In this document: positions 24,827 through 33,427 of the stretch, piece by piece
Layout of the letters: each line of letters begins with the position of its first letter
Numbering within the stretch: the first letter of the stretch is position 1
Assembly (NCBI GenBank): GCA_000466585.1
Contig: KE993473.1
Location: 126,402-190,401 of the forward strand
From: Clostridiales bacterium oral taxon 876 str. F0540
GTDB lineage: Bacteria > Bacillota > Clostridia > Clostridiales > Clostridiaceae
Length of the DNA stretch: 64,000 bases
Direction of reading: 5' to 3'
Translations under genes and position numbers: made by a program
Notes under the pieces: generated by a model
The model's input: the letters and a program-made list of their open reading frames with translations, nothing else
The model's database searches: none
What the model was told of the DNA's origin: nothing

Positions 24827-24947
24827 AATCTATAAACATTACTGAAACTTAAATTATATGAAAATAAACAGCAAAGTTAACTGCTTTTTATTTCATATAA
24901 TTCATAGTTAAAGCTTGTTTATAAGATGTGGCTTCGCAGGGTTTTTT
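24809..24947 (+). terminator. Riboswitch-linked terminator in the MFS leader
   Basis: AAACCCTGCGGAGTCAC (24809-24825) can pair with GTGGCTTCGCAGGGTTT (24928-24944), followed by T6ATTTTT. The stem continues as CTATAAACA/TGTTTATAAG, and the enclosed part forms its own long hairpin (AATTATATGAAA/TTTCATATAATT). The 5' arm is part of the aptamer, so the two folds exclude each other. Confidence 0.75.
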
Positions 24948-24973
24948 ATTTTTATAAGAAAGAAGGTGCCATC

Positions 24974-26155
24974 TTGAGTATTCAAAAAAACATTAAACTT
25001 TACTACTTTTATTCAACCTTTGCAGAGCTTTTAATTTTAGGACCAGTGCTAGTATTATTTCTAACTGCTAAAGGATTAACCTTTACAGAAATCATGCTGC
25101 TGCAGTCCATCTCATCAATATCAGTATTCTTCTTCGAGGTTCCGACAGGGGCTATAGCAGATAAACTGGGAAGAAAATATAGCATACTTATAGGTGCCTT
25201 TCTCTGGGCTGTAGGATTGCTTTTATATGTGGTTGGTAAAGGCTTCTTTGTTTTTGCTTTATCAGAAATAACTTTCAGCCTAGGTTCTGCCTTTAAGTCA
25301 GGTGCTGACAGTGCTTTAATTTATGATTCATTAAAGATGCTTAACAGGGAAAAGGAATATCAAAAGGTTGAAGGCAAGGCTCGTTCCTACTCTTTATACG
25401 CTCAAGCCATAGGCTCTGTATTATCAAGCTTTCTGTATGAAAAGAATATAAATCTACCTATGATTGTCTCAATTTTGTTTATGCTCATAACCATTGCCGT
25501 AACCTTTATGTTTAAGGAACCAGAGGTTGAAGGCAAGGAAGGAAAATATGGAGCAAATTACTTTAGTCAAATAAAAGAAAGCGGAAAATATATTTTAAGT
25601 CATGATAAGCTTAAAGCTATCGTATTTTTCTCTATGATATTTTTTATATTTTACAGAACTGGTTTCTGGTACTACCAGCCTTATATGGAAGGAGTCAATA
25701 TACCGGTAAAATATTTCGGAGCTATTTTCTTTATCTTTAATATAACTGCTGCCTTTATATCTAAGAGAAGCTCATATATTATGGAAAAAACTAAGCCTAA
25801 AACTTTAACCTTCATGTCTTCTCTTATGATAATATCATTTTTGATGCTGGGAACTATAAGAGTTTGGCCTGGAGTTTTTGCAATACTTCTTCAACAGGTT
25901 TCAAGAGGAATTTACAGACCTGTTACAACAAAATATCTAAACAAGCACATTCCTTCTGATAAGCGTGCTACAATTTTATCCTTTCAGAGTCTTGCCACAA
26001 ACCTAGCTGTTGCAGCAGCTTTCCCATTGATGGGTATCTTAAAAGACCACAGCGATATATTCACCACCCATTTAATCCTCACTGCAGCAATGCTAATATT
26101 AACATTAATAAGCATAAAATATATGAATGGAAAGCTTGGAGTAAGAAAAAGCTGA
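24974..26155 (+). CDS. MFS efflux transporter under riboswitch control
   Basis: 393 aa, 12-helix major facilitator protein. Motif A reads GAIADKLGRKYS after helix 2; FEVPTGAIAD before it is typical of drug-exporter subfamilies. The ATG at 24926 lies inside the terminator stem and is rejected; the TTG at 24974 after AGAAGGTG gives the expected N-terminus (SIQKNIKLYYFYSTFAELL). If the leader is a guanidine switch, this protein would export guanidine or related cations (inference). Confidence 0.88.
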   Translation: MSIQKNIKLYYFYSTFAELLILGPVLVLFLTAKGLTFTEIMLLQSISSISVFFFEVPTGAIADKLGRKYSILIGAFLWAVGLLLYVVGKGFFVFALSEITFSLGSAFKSGADSALIYDSLKMLNREKEYQKVEGKARSYSLYAQAIGSVLSSFLYEKNINLPMIVSILFMLITIAVTFMFKEPEVEGKEGKYGANYFSQIKESGKYILSHDKLKAIVFFSMIFFIFYRTGFWYYQPYMEGVNIPVKYFGAIFFIFNITAAFISKRSSYIMEKTKPKTLTFMSSLMIISFLMLGTIRVWPGVFAILLQQVSRGIYRPVTTKYLNKHIPSDKRATILSFQSLATNLAVAAAFPLMGILKDHSDIFTTHLILTAAMLILTLISIKYMNGKLGVRKS

Positions 26156-26181
26156 TACACTTATAATGTATCAGTTTTTTT
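26153..26181 (+). terminator. Terminator after the MFS gene
   Basis: TGATACA pairs with TGTATCA around a 7-nt loop, followed by seven T. The stem includes the stop codon. Confidence 0.92.
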
Positions 26182-26266
26182 CATGGTGTATCTAATTTCC
26201 ATTACTTTGACTCTACTTTTATTATATAATGTAATATAGGAATATAATTTGTAAAAATTTAATATA

Positions 26267-26346
26267 AGGGCAAACCTATTCGAAAGTTAGGGACGCAAAA
26301 CCACAGGTCTAAAGTCTGCTATAGAGACAATGATGGCTGGGCTGTC
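26267..26346 (+). promoter_or_regulatory. c-di-GMP-I (GEMM) riboswitch
   Basis: The conserved core is present in order: GCAAACC, loop CGAAAG, GGGACGCAAA, CCACAGGTC, then after a variable hairpin ATGATGGCTGGGCTGTC. The GNRA-type loop and its receptor partners and the GGACGCAAA joining strand that binds the ligand are all kept. The closing P1 helix is weak on paper. It lies in the 5' leader of a GGDEF/HD-GYP gene, so c-di-GMP controls a gene for its own turnover. Confidence 0.9.
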
Positions 26347-26380
26347 GTATTTGACAATACGTTAGTTTTTTGCAATCAGT

Positions 26381-26424
26381 ACCAGTACTAGGCTTTGCTC
26401 TCTATAGTTACTGGTGCTTTTTTA
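26381..26424 (+). terminator. Terminator (expression platform) of the c-di-GMP riboswitch
   Basis: ACCAGTA-CTA pairs with TAG-TTACTGGT, followed by GCTTTTTT. It stands 35 nt after the aptamer and 64 nt before the start codon, so switching is most likely at the level of transcription. Confidence 0.85.
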
Positions 26425-26487
26425 TGCAATAATTATTACTTATTTAATGATGGACAAACTATAGTAGGCAGTGAGGGTGACAAACTA

Positions 26488-28080
26488 ATGAATATAAAAG
26501 AAATGATAAGAAAAATATTTGGAAATATACTTAATAATAATTTACTAACTCGTTCTAAAACAATATTTAGCTTCATCATTTTATTTGCCGGAGTTAGTTT
26601 TGCATTATCCGGATGGAATTCTAGATCTCTCTTAATATACACCTTTATTTTTACTGCATTACTTCTTATAGCTAACTATTGGGAAGGTCATATCTTATAT
26701 AGATATATTTTTTCTATAGCCGCATTAATTTTATTTTATACACTAGTGCAGCTGTATCCTATAAAATTGGTACATTTTGAAAGATTAGTTTTTTATATAC
26801 CTTTGATAATTGCTTACTTGCTCCCAGATATAATATCAACAAATATACTTGGAATTGTACTTGCACAGTTATTTTCAACTTACTTTGGAAAAGCAGACTC
26901 TAGCACTATACTAAGTGACATTATTGGTATTGTTTATGCATCCGCAGCATTATCAATAAGCTTTCACTTATTTCGGAAGTTAAATTTTGAAAGAAATAAG
27001 TATCTTAAGGCAAGTATAACTGATTCACTAACGGGACTGTATACCTTAAAATATCTCTTGGAAAATAGTCAAAAAATACTGGATAAAAATCATAGAGCTG
27101 CAGTTCTTTTAATAGATTTAGATCACTTTAAACAGATAAATGATACCTATGGCCATTTAATTGGGAATAAGATTCTTATAGAACTTTCAGATTTATTCAA
27201 AAAAGAACTTATGAATACTAATTGCATTATATCTAGATTAGGAGGAGATGAATTTGTAATCTTTATCCATGATCTTTCAGACAATCAGGTTGAGAAAATA
27301 ATTGACCGTCTATACCTAAGTTCAAAACATAAAGTTTATTCCATAGACCCTGCTCTTCCACCTCTGAGAATATCCTTTACTGTAGGTTCGGCATACTCAA
27401 ATGAACATAAAAAATTAAATATCCAGGAGCTTTTAAATCAAGCAGACACTAATATGTATCTCAATAAATTCGGAGAATACAAACTAGCTAAGAAAAACCT
27501 AATCCCTAACGTTGAACTTAGCGCTAGGTGCAAACAGCTGTTAAAAACCTTAGAGGAAAAGGAAGCTTATACCTATATTCATTCTCGCTATGTTGCTCAA
27601 TACTCAGCAGAACTTGCTATTGCTTTAGGTTTTGCAAAAGAAAGAGTTAAGGAAATTTATATTTCGGGATTAATACATGATATTGGTAAGCTGTTTATCC
27701 CTAATGAAATATTAAGGAAACCAGAAAGGTTGACTTACGAAGAATACTTAGTAGTAAAAAACCATGTGAATGACGGACTAAATATAGTAAAAGACATGAA
27801 CCTATCTGAAGTTATGCTAAATGGTATTAAGTATCATCATGAAAAATTTGACGGTACCGGATACCCTAACAGAATTGATGGAAACGATACCCCTATAGAA
27901 GGCCGAATCATACAAATTGCTGATGCCTTCTCAGCTATGACAATCAAAAGAATTTATAGAGACAGCTTATCCTTGGAGAATGCTCTTGGTGAGCTTAAAA
28001 AGAACGGCGGCTCGCAATTTGATCCAAGTCTTGTAAGTGTTTTTATTGATTTGTTTAAAGATAAAAAATCTGCAGTATAA
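26488..28080 (+). CDS. Membrane GGDEF/HD-GYP c-di-GMP synthase-hydrolase
   Basis: 530 aa. Residues ~20-160 form 5-6 membrane helices. A GGDEF domain follows (about 180-340) with an intact RLGGDEFVIF active loop and no RxxD inhibitory site upstream of it. The HD-GYP domain (about 350-525) has HDIGK, the KNHV helix, YHHEKFDGTGYP and the late DAFSAMT, all metal ligands expected for a phosphodiesterase. Both halves look catalytically complete. The ATG at 26488 follows GAGGGTGA; the frame opening at 26395 would start inside the terminator and is rejected. Expression is under the c-di-GMP-I riboswitch. Confidence 0.93.
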   Translation: MNIKEMIRKIFGNILNNNLLTRSKTIFSFIILFAGVSFALSGWNSRSLLIYTFIFTALLLIANYWEGHILYRYIFSIAALILFYTLVQLYPIKLVHFERLVFYIPLIIAYLLPDIISTNILGIVLAQLFSTYFGKADSSTILSDIIGIVYASAALSISFHLFRKLNFERNKYLKASITDSLTGLYTLKYLLENSQKILDKNHRAAVLLIDLDHFKQINDTYGHLIGNKILIELSDLFKKELMNTNCIISRLGGDEFVIFIHDLSDNQVEKIIDRLYLSSKHKVYSIDPALPPLRISFTVGSAYSNEHKKLNIQELLNQADTNMYLNKFGEYKLAKKNLIPNVELSARCKQLLKTLEEKEAYTYIHSRYVAQYSAELAIALGFAKERVKEIYISGLIHDIGKLFIPNEILRKPERLTYEEYLVVKNHVNDGLNIVKDMNLSEVMLNGIKYHHEKFDGTGYPNRIDGNDTPIEGRIIQIADAFSAMTIKRIYRDSLSLENALGELKKNGGSQFDPSLVSVFIDLFKDKKSAV

Positions 28081-28096
28081 TTTGAGAGGTTGTAAA

Positions 28097-30001
28097 ATGA
28101 AAAAAAATTTTCAAATACTCGAAAGTATAGAAAATCGAATTTTATGTGCTTTAATATTAATAGCTATAATACCGCTGGTAGTTTCTTTTATAATTAATAA
28201 TTTTATTGTTTCACAGTCTATATTAAGCTTAGAAAAGCAAAAACTGCACTTTTTAAGTAATCAGGCAAATACCATAATTGAAGAAAAAGTAAATGAACTG
28301 GGAACTATAGCAAAAGATTATTCTGTTTGGGATGATGCCTATGAGAAATTGGAAGCGAATGATTTCCAATGGTTTAAAGAAAATTTTTCTGATTGGATAC
28401 CCTCTAATTTTGATCTTGATCTTTCTGTAGTAATTAATAATAATAAGCAAATCATTGATGAATTCGGACTAAAAAATAAGGATATTTCTCAGCTGCTTAA
28501 AGTTGAAAGTATATCTAATATGTTAAAAACTCCTTTCGATGTAGGTAAATCAGGCTACCCAAGGGGTATACTTACGTATAATGGGGAACCCTATTTATTT
28601 TATGCAAGCCCAATTATGAAAAGCTATTATAAAGGAGAGCAAAAGGGACTTTTAATCCTTGGGAAAAAAATATCTCCTTCATATATCGAGTCACTTGGAA
28701 TGCGCTTGGAACAGGAAATATTTATGACTTTTGGAGATAAGGTTATTTCAAGCGATACCTTAAGTAGGGATATCACTGATTATATCAAAACAAGTGATAA
28801 TGAGAGTGATTCCGACGATATTAAATTTTTCAACAATGAACTCATAGGCTCTATAAATATTGATAATATTCCAAATACATCTCGGGCAAAGTTGTCGGTC
28901 ATTATGAAAAGGGATACCTTTATATCCACTAAAAAAAGGCTTAATCTCACTTCATGTGCTGTTATGTGGCTTGTATCTATATTTATTTTAGCTGCAATAC
29001 TTATACTTAGAAAATATACTACAAAACCTCTTAAGAACTTTGAAGACCAAATTTCTGAAATGAGCCATAACAATTTAATCAGCTATGTTACAACCGAAGG
29101 CCCCCGAGAAATCGAGAAACTCACTGAAGCCTTTAACAAAATGGTTAATAAGCTTAACGAACAAACAATAGAAAATGAAACTCTGAAATCTGAAATTCAA
29201 TATGATAAACTAAGAGGCGAATTTCTGGCAAATATATCTCACGAATTCAAGACTCCTTTAAACGTAATTTTCAGTGCCCTTCAGCTGACAGAGCTTTACG
29301 TTAAAAATGATCCTGAAAACAAATTATCACAAAACATAAGTAAAAATATTTTTGTAATGAGACAAAATTGCTATAGATTACTTAGAATGGTTAATAACCT
29401 AATAGACTTGACTAAAATCGGATCAAATACTTATTTTCTTCATTTAGCAAATTATGAAATTATAAGTTTAATTGAAGATATAACTCTTTCAGTTTCAGAT
29501 TATATAAAAAGTAAAGATATATTTGTTGGCTTTGATACAGATATTGAAGAAAAAGTAATAGCTTGTGATCCGGATCAGATTGAAAGAATAATTTTAAATC
29601 TTCTCTCAAACGCTATAAAATTTACTGAACCTGGAGGAGAAATATGGGTAACTGTTCAAGATAAAGAAGAGAGTATATTAATTTCTGTAAAGGATAATGG
29701 GTTAGGAATACCTGAAGATCACCTCGAGTTAATATTTGAACGCTTCAGACAGGTAGACAGTTCCCTAACAAGAAATCGTGAAGGAAGCGGAATTGGTTTA
29801 TCACTTGTAAAATCACTTGTAGAAATGCATAAAGGAACTATTAAAGTAAAAAGTGAATATGGAAAAGGAAGTGAATTTATAATTGAACTCCCAGCAAGAA
29901 TAATTCCGAAAACAGATGTTAATGAAGATAAAAATAACTTCACAGGTCATAACAAAGTAGAAAGAATTAATATTGAGTTTTCCGATATATACTCACACTA
30001 A
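28097..30001 (+). CDS. Sensor histidine kinase with CHASE4-like domain
   Basis: 634 aa. Membrane helix 1 (about 20-40), an extracellular CHASE4-like sensor containing TIAKDYSVWDDAYE (about 45-290), helix 2 (about 298-318), HAMP, the phospho-acceptor in ANISHEFKTPLNV, and an HATPase domain with N box LNLLSNAIKFT, G1 DNGLGIP and G2 GSGIGLSLVKSLV. The ATG at 28097 follows GAGAGG. It is 16 nt behind the GGDEF/HD-GYP gene, so probably co-transcribed and under the same riboswitch. No response regulator gene is adjacent. Confidence 0.92.
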   Translation: MKKNFQILESIENRILCALILIAIIPLVVSFIINNFIVSQSILSLEKQKLHFLSNQANTIIEEKVNELGTIAKDYSVWDDAYEKLEANDFQWFKENFSDWIPSNFDLDLSVVINNNKQIIDEFGLKNKDISQLLKVESISNMLKTPFDVGKSGYPRGILTYNGEPYLFYASPIMKSYYKGEQKGLLILGKKISPSYIESLGMRLEQEIFMTFGDKVISSDTLSRDITDYIKTSDNESDSDDIKFFNNELIGSINIDNIPNTSRAKLSVIMKRDTFISTKKRLNLTSCAVMWLVSIFILAAILILRKYTTKPLKNFEDQISEMSHNNLISYVTTEGPREIEKLTEAFNKMVNKLNEQTIENETLKSEIQYDKLRGEFLANISHEFKTPLNVIFSALQLTELYVKNDPENKLSQNISKNIFVMRQNCYRLLRMVNNLIDLTKIGSNTYFLHLANYEIISLIEDITLSVSDYIKSKDIFVGFDTDIEEKVIACDPDQIERIILNLLSNAIKFTEPGGEIWVTVQDKEESILISVKDNGLGIPEDHLELIFERFRQVDSSLTRNREGSGIGLSLVKSLVEMHKGTIKVKSEYGKGSEFIIELPARIIPKTDVNEDKNNFTGHNKVERINIEFSDIYSH

Positions 30002-30019
30002 TATAATAAGATTATCTCT

Positions 30020-30084
30020 AGGCTGCTTCCTTGAATATATAAGTTATTAAGTTTAAAATACTTATATATTCAAGGAAGCAGCCT
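30020..30084. terminator. Perfect 25-bp inverted repeat between convergent genes
   Basis: The arms 30020-30044 and 30060-30084 (starting AGGCTGCTTCCTTG) are perfectly complementary with a 15-nt loop. There is no T-run on either side, unlike the other terminators here. It probably still marks the shared transcript end of the kinase and DUF2087 genes. Confidence 0.6.
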
Positions 30085-30153
30085 ATATCAATGCCTTACG
30101 AAGCTGAAATAAGAAAAGCTTATAGTTAATATTCATTATAATTATTAAAATTT

Positions 30154-30453
30154 CTAATCAAGCTTAAAGTCATTCAATTCAGGCTGTTTTTCTTCAAGCC
30201 AATATTTAGAGCAGTCATCTAATCTTCCCAAAAAACCTTTATTAAACAGTTCTCTTCTTATAAGGCATCTGTCATTAAAGGTATGCGCCTTATCCAATAT
30301 CTCATTTACTTCTTTTTCAGTGTATGATACTCCCTTTTCAAACTTAGAAGCAAAGAACATCAAGGATAATATTTTATATTTCTTCTTTGATGGATATAGT
30401 TTCAGTCTACCCTCATCATCTAAATAGTTTCTAAGTTCTGATTTTAAATCCAT
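30154..30453 (-). CDS. DUF2087-domain protein
   Basis: 99 aa. The sequence is one DUF2087 domain: YLDDEGRLKLYPSKKKYKILSLMFFASKF, YTEKEVNEILDKAHTFNDRCLIRRELFNKGFLGR and a final KYWLEEKQP. It resembles the C-terminus of the protein encoded just upstream, with which it probably forms an operon (gap 12 nt). It has no HTH of its own. Family function is thought to be regulatory but is not established. Confidence 0.82.
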   Translation of the reverse strand: MDLKSELRNYLDDEGRLKLYPSKKKYKILSLMFFASKFEKGVSYTEKEVNEILDKAHTFNDRCLIRRELFNKGFLGRLDDCSKYWLEEKQPELNDFKLD

Positions 30454-30465
30454 TAATATCCCCCC

Positions 30466-31239
30466 CTACTGCTTAACCCAGTAATATTTACAGTCATTTG
30501 TACGTTCCATGAATCCATATTCTATAAGATATCGCCTTATTGTAGCAAAATCTTCATGTATTTCTTTTAATATACAATTTAGTTCCTTCTCACTATATCT
30601 TTTCTGTTTTTCAAACCTCTCCGTAATCTTTCTAAGTACAATTATTTTCTTTTTTTCTTTTGCCGGAAAGGTTGATAATTTTAATGGTTCCAGGGATAAA
30701 AACATACTTGATAAAACATGTTCTTCCTCAGATTTTGTGGCAAAATACCTATCATCAACCATTGTAGCACCATAGTGTATATCTATTATTTCATCCTTAT
30801 TTTCTTGGAAGCCTCTATTTGTTTCTGAACCGTGAAAAGCAAGCTCATAAATGGCAAGATAGAGCTTAGCTTGTTTTGCCCTTTCCCTAAAAGAAAATTT
30901 CTGATGACGAACAGTTGATGCAGCAACCCCCATTTTCTTAGCAATCTCATTATCGGTCATTCCAGAACATATCATACTTAGTAGTTCTCTTTGATTTTCA
31001 GTTATTCCAGTAAGCTTTTTATCATAAGACATGAGAAGCTCTAGTAATTTCGGATGTTCCTTCTGTATATGTATTTTAGACATTTTCTCTGCATCAAAGT
31101 ATCTGTCATCATTTTTAAATATCTCGCCTCTTTGAAATTCTCGGCCACAAAAATTACATATATATTTTTCAGACTCATCGTCAAATATATATCCGCTTTT
31201 TATTTCACTTATATTTAGACCTGTAAGTTTATCAATCAT
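30466..31239 (-). CDS. Zinc-ribbon/LuxR-HTH/DUF2087 regulator
   Basis: 257 aa with three parts: an N-terminal Cys2-His-type finger (YICNFCGREF ... HIQKEHP, ~25-65), a LuxR-type HTH (LTGITENQRELLSMICSGMTDNEIA, KKMGVAASTVRHQ, ~80-125), and a C-terminal DUF2087 domain (about 175-255) ending YGFMERTNDCKYYWVKQ. The LuxR HTH without a receiver domain suggests a one-component regulator. The metal-binding finger could sense redox or metals (inference). The target is unknown. Confidence 0.82.
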   Translation of the reverse strand: MIDKLTGLNISEIKSGYIFDDESEKYICNFCGREFQRGEIFKNDDRYFDAEKMSKIHIQKEHPKLLELLMSYDKKLTGITENQRELLSMICSGMTDNEIAKKMGVAASTVRHQKFSFRERAKQAKLYLAIYELAFHGSETNRGFQENKDEIIDIHYGATMVDDRYFATKSEEEHVLSSMFLSLEPLKLSTFPAKEKKKIIVLRKITERFEKQKRYSEKELNCILKEIHEDFATIRRYLIEYGFMERTNDCKYYWVKQ

Positions 31240-31446
31240 ACATTTCTCCTTAAAGTTTATAATTATTATAAACTTATATTAATATTGTTTATTAAATTTG
31301 TCAACTCATTTCCAGCATATTATTGTCAAGTAGTTGAAGAATTTTAAAGAAAGTAAGCTTTATTAAATGAGCAAGAAATGACAGGATTTATTAAACAAAC
31401 TAAGCTATAATAAAGAAAAGAATTCAAATTAGGTAGGTAGATTAAT

Positions 31447-31830
31447 ATGAATTATGATGCTTGCATAAAAAAATCTATTGAGTTTATTGAAAATAATCTT
31501 GATAAAAAGATAGAGCTTGAAGAACTTGCAGACAAAGTGTTTCTGTCAAAGTTTCATTTTCACAGGAAGTTTCATGCAGCAACAGGCGAGCCTGTAGCCG
31601 AATTTATAAGGAAAAGAAGACTTGATAAGGCTGCAAATGATCTTATATGTACTGATGAAAGAATTATAGATATAGCTTTAAAATATCAATTTGGCTCTCA
31701 AGAGGCATTCACGAAGGCCTTTAAAAAATTTTACGGAGTTCCTCCAAGAGAATTTAAAAGAAATAAGAATCATATAACCATGGTAACTTCAGCTGCCAAA
31801 ACCAGCATTAAGCTTTCTATGGCAGCTTAG
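31447..31830 (+). CDS. AraC-type HTH protein, DNA-binding domain only
   Basis: 127 aa consisting of the AraC double-HTH: ELADKVFLSKFHFHRKFHAATGEPVAEFIRKRRLDKAA and IIDIALKYQFGSQEAFTKAFKKFYGVPPREFK. There is no effector domain, so activity is probably set by abundance, as in MarA/SoxS. It lies 31 nt before clpP on the same strand and is probably co-transcribed from a promoter with TATAAT at 31406-31411. Confidence 0.9.
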   Translation: MNYDACIKKSIEFIENNLDKKIELEELADKVFLSKFHFHRKFHAATGEPVAEFIRKRRLDKAANDLICTDERIIDIALKYQFGSQEAFTKAFKKFYGVPPREFKRNKNHITMVTSAAKTSIKLSMAA

Positions 31831-31861
31831 TGTTATTTAAAATTTTTGAGAGGTGATTAAT

Positions 31862-32440
31862 ATGAGTTATGTACCTGTTGTTGTTGAACAGACTAATTCT
31901 GGAGAACGTTCCTATGATATTTACTCAAGACTGCTTAAGGATAGAATAATTATGTTAAATGGCGAGGTAACCGATGATACTGCAAGCATAGTCGTCGCGC
32001 AACTGCTTTTTCTTGAATCAGCAGATCCTGAAGCAGACATCAGCTTTTACATTAATAGTCCCGGAGGTTCTATTACTGCAGGACTTGCAATTTATGATAC
32101 AATGAGAGCCATAAAACCGGATGTATCTACAATATGTGTTGGACTTGCAGCAAGCATGGGATCCTTCTTGCTTACAGCCGGTACCCCAGGCAAACGATAT
32201 GCTCTTCCAAACAGTGAAATCCTAATACATCAACCTTCAGTATACGGTGGTTTTCAAGGACAAGCCACTGATATAAAGATTCATACTGAGCATCTTCTCA
32301 GAGTTAAGAGCAAGTTAAATAAAATATATAGTGAAGTCACCGGACAGCCGTTAGAAAAAATAGAAAAAGATATGGAAAGAGATTTTTATATGTCTGCTGA
32401 GGAAGCCAAAGAATATGGATTGATCGATAAAATCTTATAA
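31862..32440 (+). CDS. clpP: ATP-dependent Clp protease proteolytic subunit (paralog)
   Basis: 192 aa serine protease of the ClpP barrel. Catalytic Ser in GLAASMGSF, His in LIHQPSVYGGFQGQATD and Asp in KDMERDFYMSA are all present. The ATG at 31862 follows GAGGTG; the frame 9 nt earlier lies over that site. Housekeeping clpP in clostridia is normally next to tig, clpX and lon; here it is behind a small AraC regulator, so it may be a second, stress-linked ClpP. Confidence 0.92.
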   Translation: MSYVPVVVEQTNSGERSYDIYSRLLKDRIIMLNGEVTDDTASIVVAQLLFLESADPEADISFYINSPGGSITAGLAIYDTMRAIKPDVSTICVGLAASMGSFLLTAGTPGKRYALPNSEILIHQPSVYGGFQGQATDIKIHTEHLLRVKSKLNKIYSEVTGQPLEKIEKDMERDFYMSAEEAKEYGLIDKIL

Positions 32441-32446
32441 AATATA

Positions 32447-32482
32447 GCTCAGTATTTTGAGTTTAAATTCAAAATACTGAGC
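32447..32482. terminator. Terminator between clpP and the convergent ABC genes
   Basis: GCTCAGTATTTTGA pairs perfectly with TCAAAATACTGAGC around an 8-nt loop; it serves both converging genes. Confidence 0.8.
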
Positions 32483-32503
32483 TGTTTATAAATTAAGCAA
32501 TTA

Positions 32504-33295
32504 TCATACACCTAAATCTCTCTTAGCATAAAAGAAATATGCTGATGCTAAAAATGCTGCCGCAAGTAAAATAGAGAGGATAGCTATACCTATACTTAGG
32601 CCATTTCCATTAACGATGCTTTCATAACTGAAGTATTTAAATGGGGAAAATACATTCAGTGCATTTACACTGTCTGTCAGATCAGTTATTTTAGATATCA
32701 CATATGATCCAAACAATATCCCTGTTGTAAGAGAGCCTGCTGCTTTCGGCTTTCTCATAACCGCTGAGATAAAAACCCCAAGTGATAAAAAAATCATCTG
32801 GACAATAAACATGCTTAAAAGAAACATCAATACTTCTCCTGTAATGTCTTTTCCCTTATTATAGGCTGCAACCATAGCTATGGATGAAAGCAAAGTAACT
32901 AAATTGATAACTATAATATTTATAAAAGCCGCAAGCATCTTTGAAGATACAATAGCTGCTCTGGATATTGGTTTAACCATCAAAAACTCCGCAGTTTTAT
33001 CCCTTTCCTCTTTTGCTATTATACCGCTCCCAAGAAGTGCAGCATGGATAGCAGCAGTAACTGCAAGATAAGGAAATAAAAATGCAAAAAACCCGCTCAT
33101 ACTTGTGACATCAAGAGTTCCAAAGCCCAACAGTGCCTTCATGGTATGAGGCATTTTATCAAAAACCTCATTGTTAGCACCTGAAGAATATGCTGTGTAT
33201 TTTCCCATGCCGCTAAGAACAAAAAGAAACATACATATACTCCATATAATTAAAGCTTTACGATTAGCCTTTAATTCTCTAATAAAAACATTCAT
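32504..33295 (-). CDS. ABC-2 type permease
   Basis: 263 aa permease with six helices. It starts MNVFIRELKANRKALIIWSI, where the first helix follows a short amphipathic stretch, and has the ABC-2 feature GIIAKEERDKTAEFLMVKPISRAAIVSSK. A 45-nt longer frame is rejected because GGAGGG precedes the ATG at 33295. It is a paralog of the permease at 33428-34231. The two probably form a heterodimeric export channel with the ATPase at 34237-35118. Confidence 0.9.
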   Translation of the reverse strand: MNVFIRELKANRKALIIWSICMFLFVLSGMGKYTAYSSGANNEVFDKMPHTMKALLGFGTLDVTSMSGFFAFLFPYLAVTAAIHAALLGSGIIAKEERDKTAEFLMVKPISRAAIVSSKMLAAFINIIVINLVTLLSSIAMVAAYNKGKDITGEVLMFLLSMFIVQMIFLSLGVFISAVMRKPKAAGSLTTGILFGSYVISKITDLTDSVNALNVFSPFKYFSYESIVNGNGLSIGIAILSILLAAAFLASAYFFYAKRDLGV

Positions 33296-33427
33296 AATCA
33301 ACCCTCCCGTATTCCTTATACTGTACTTGAAGATTATCAATCTTCAAGCCTCCCGAATTCCTTATACTGCACATAGTGACTATTAATCCCTATGCCTCAT
33401 ATATTCTTTATTAAACTCAAAAGCATA

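Noticed and set aside
24926..24973. Upstream ATG start for the MFS gene
   Set aside because: Lies inside the riboswitch terminator stem; the TTG at 24974 has its own ribosome binding site.
26395..26487. Upstream start for the GGDEF/HD-GYP gene
   Set aside because: Lies within the terminator hairpin of the c-di-GMP riboswitch; ATG 26488 has GAGGGTGA upstream.
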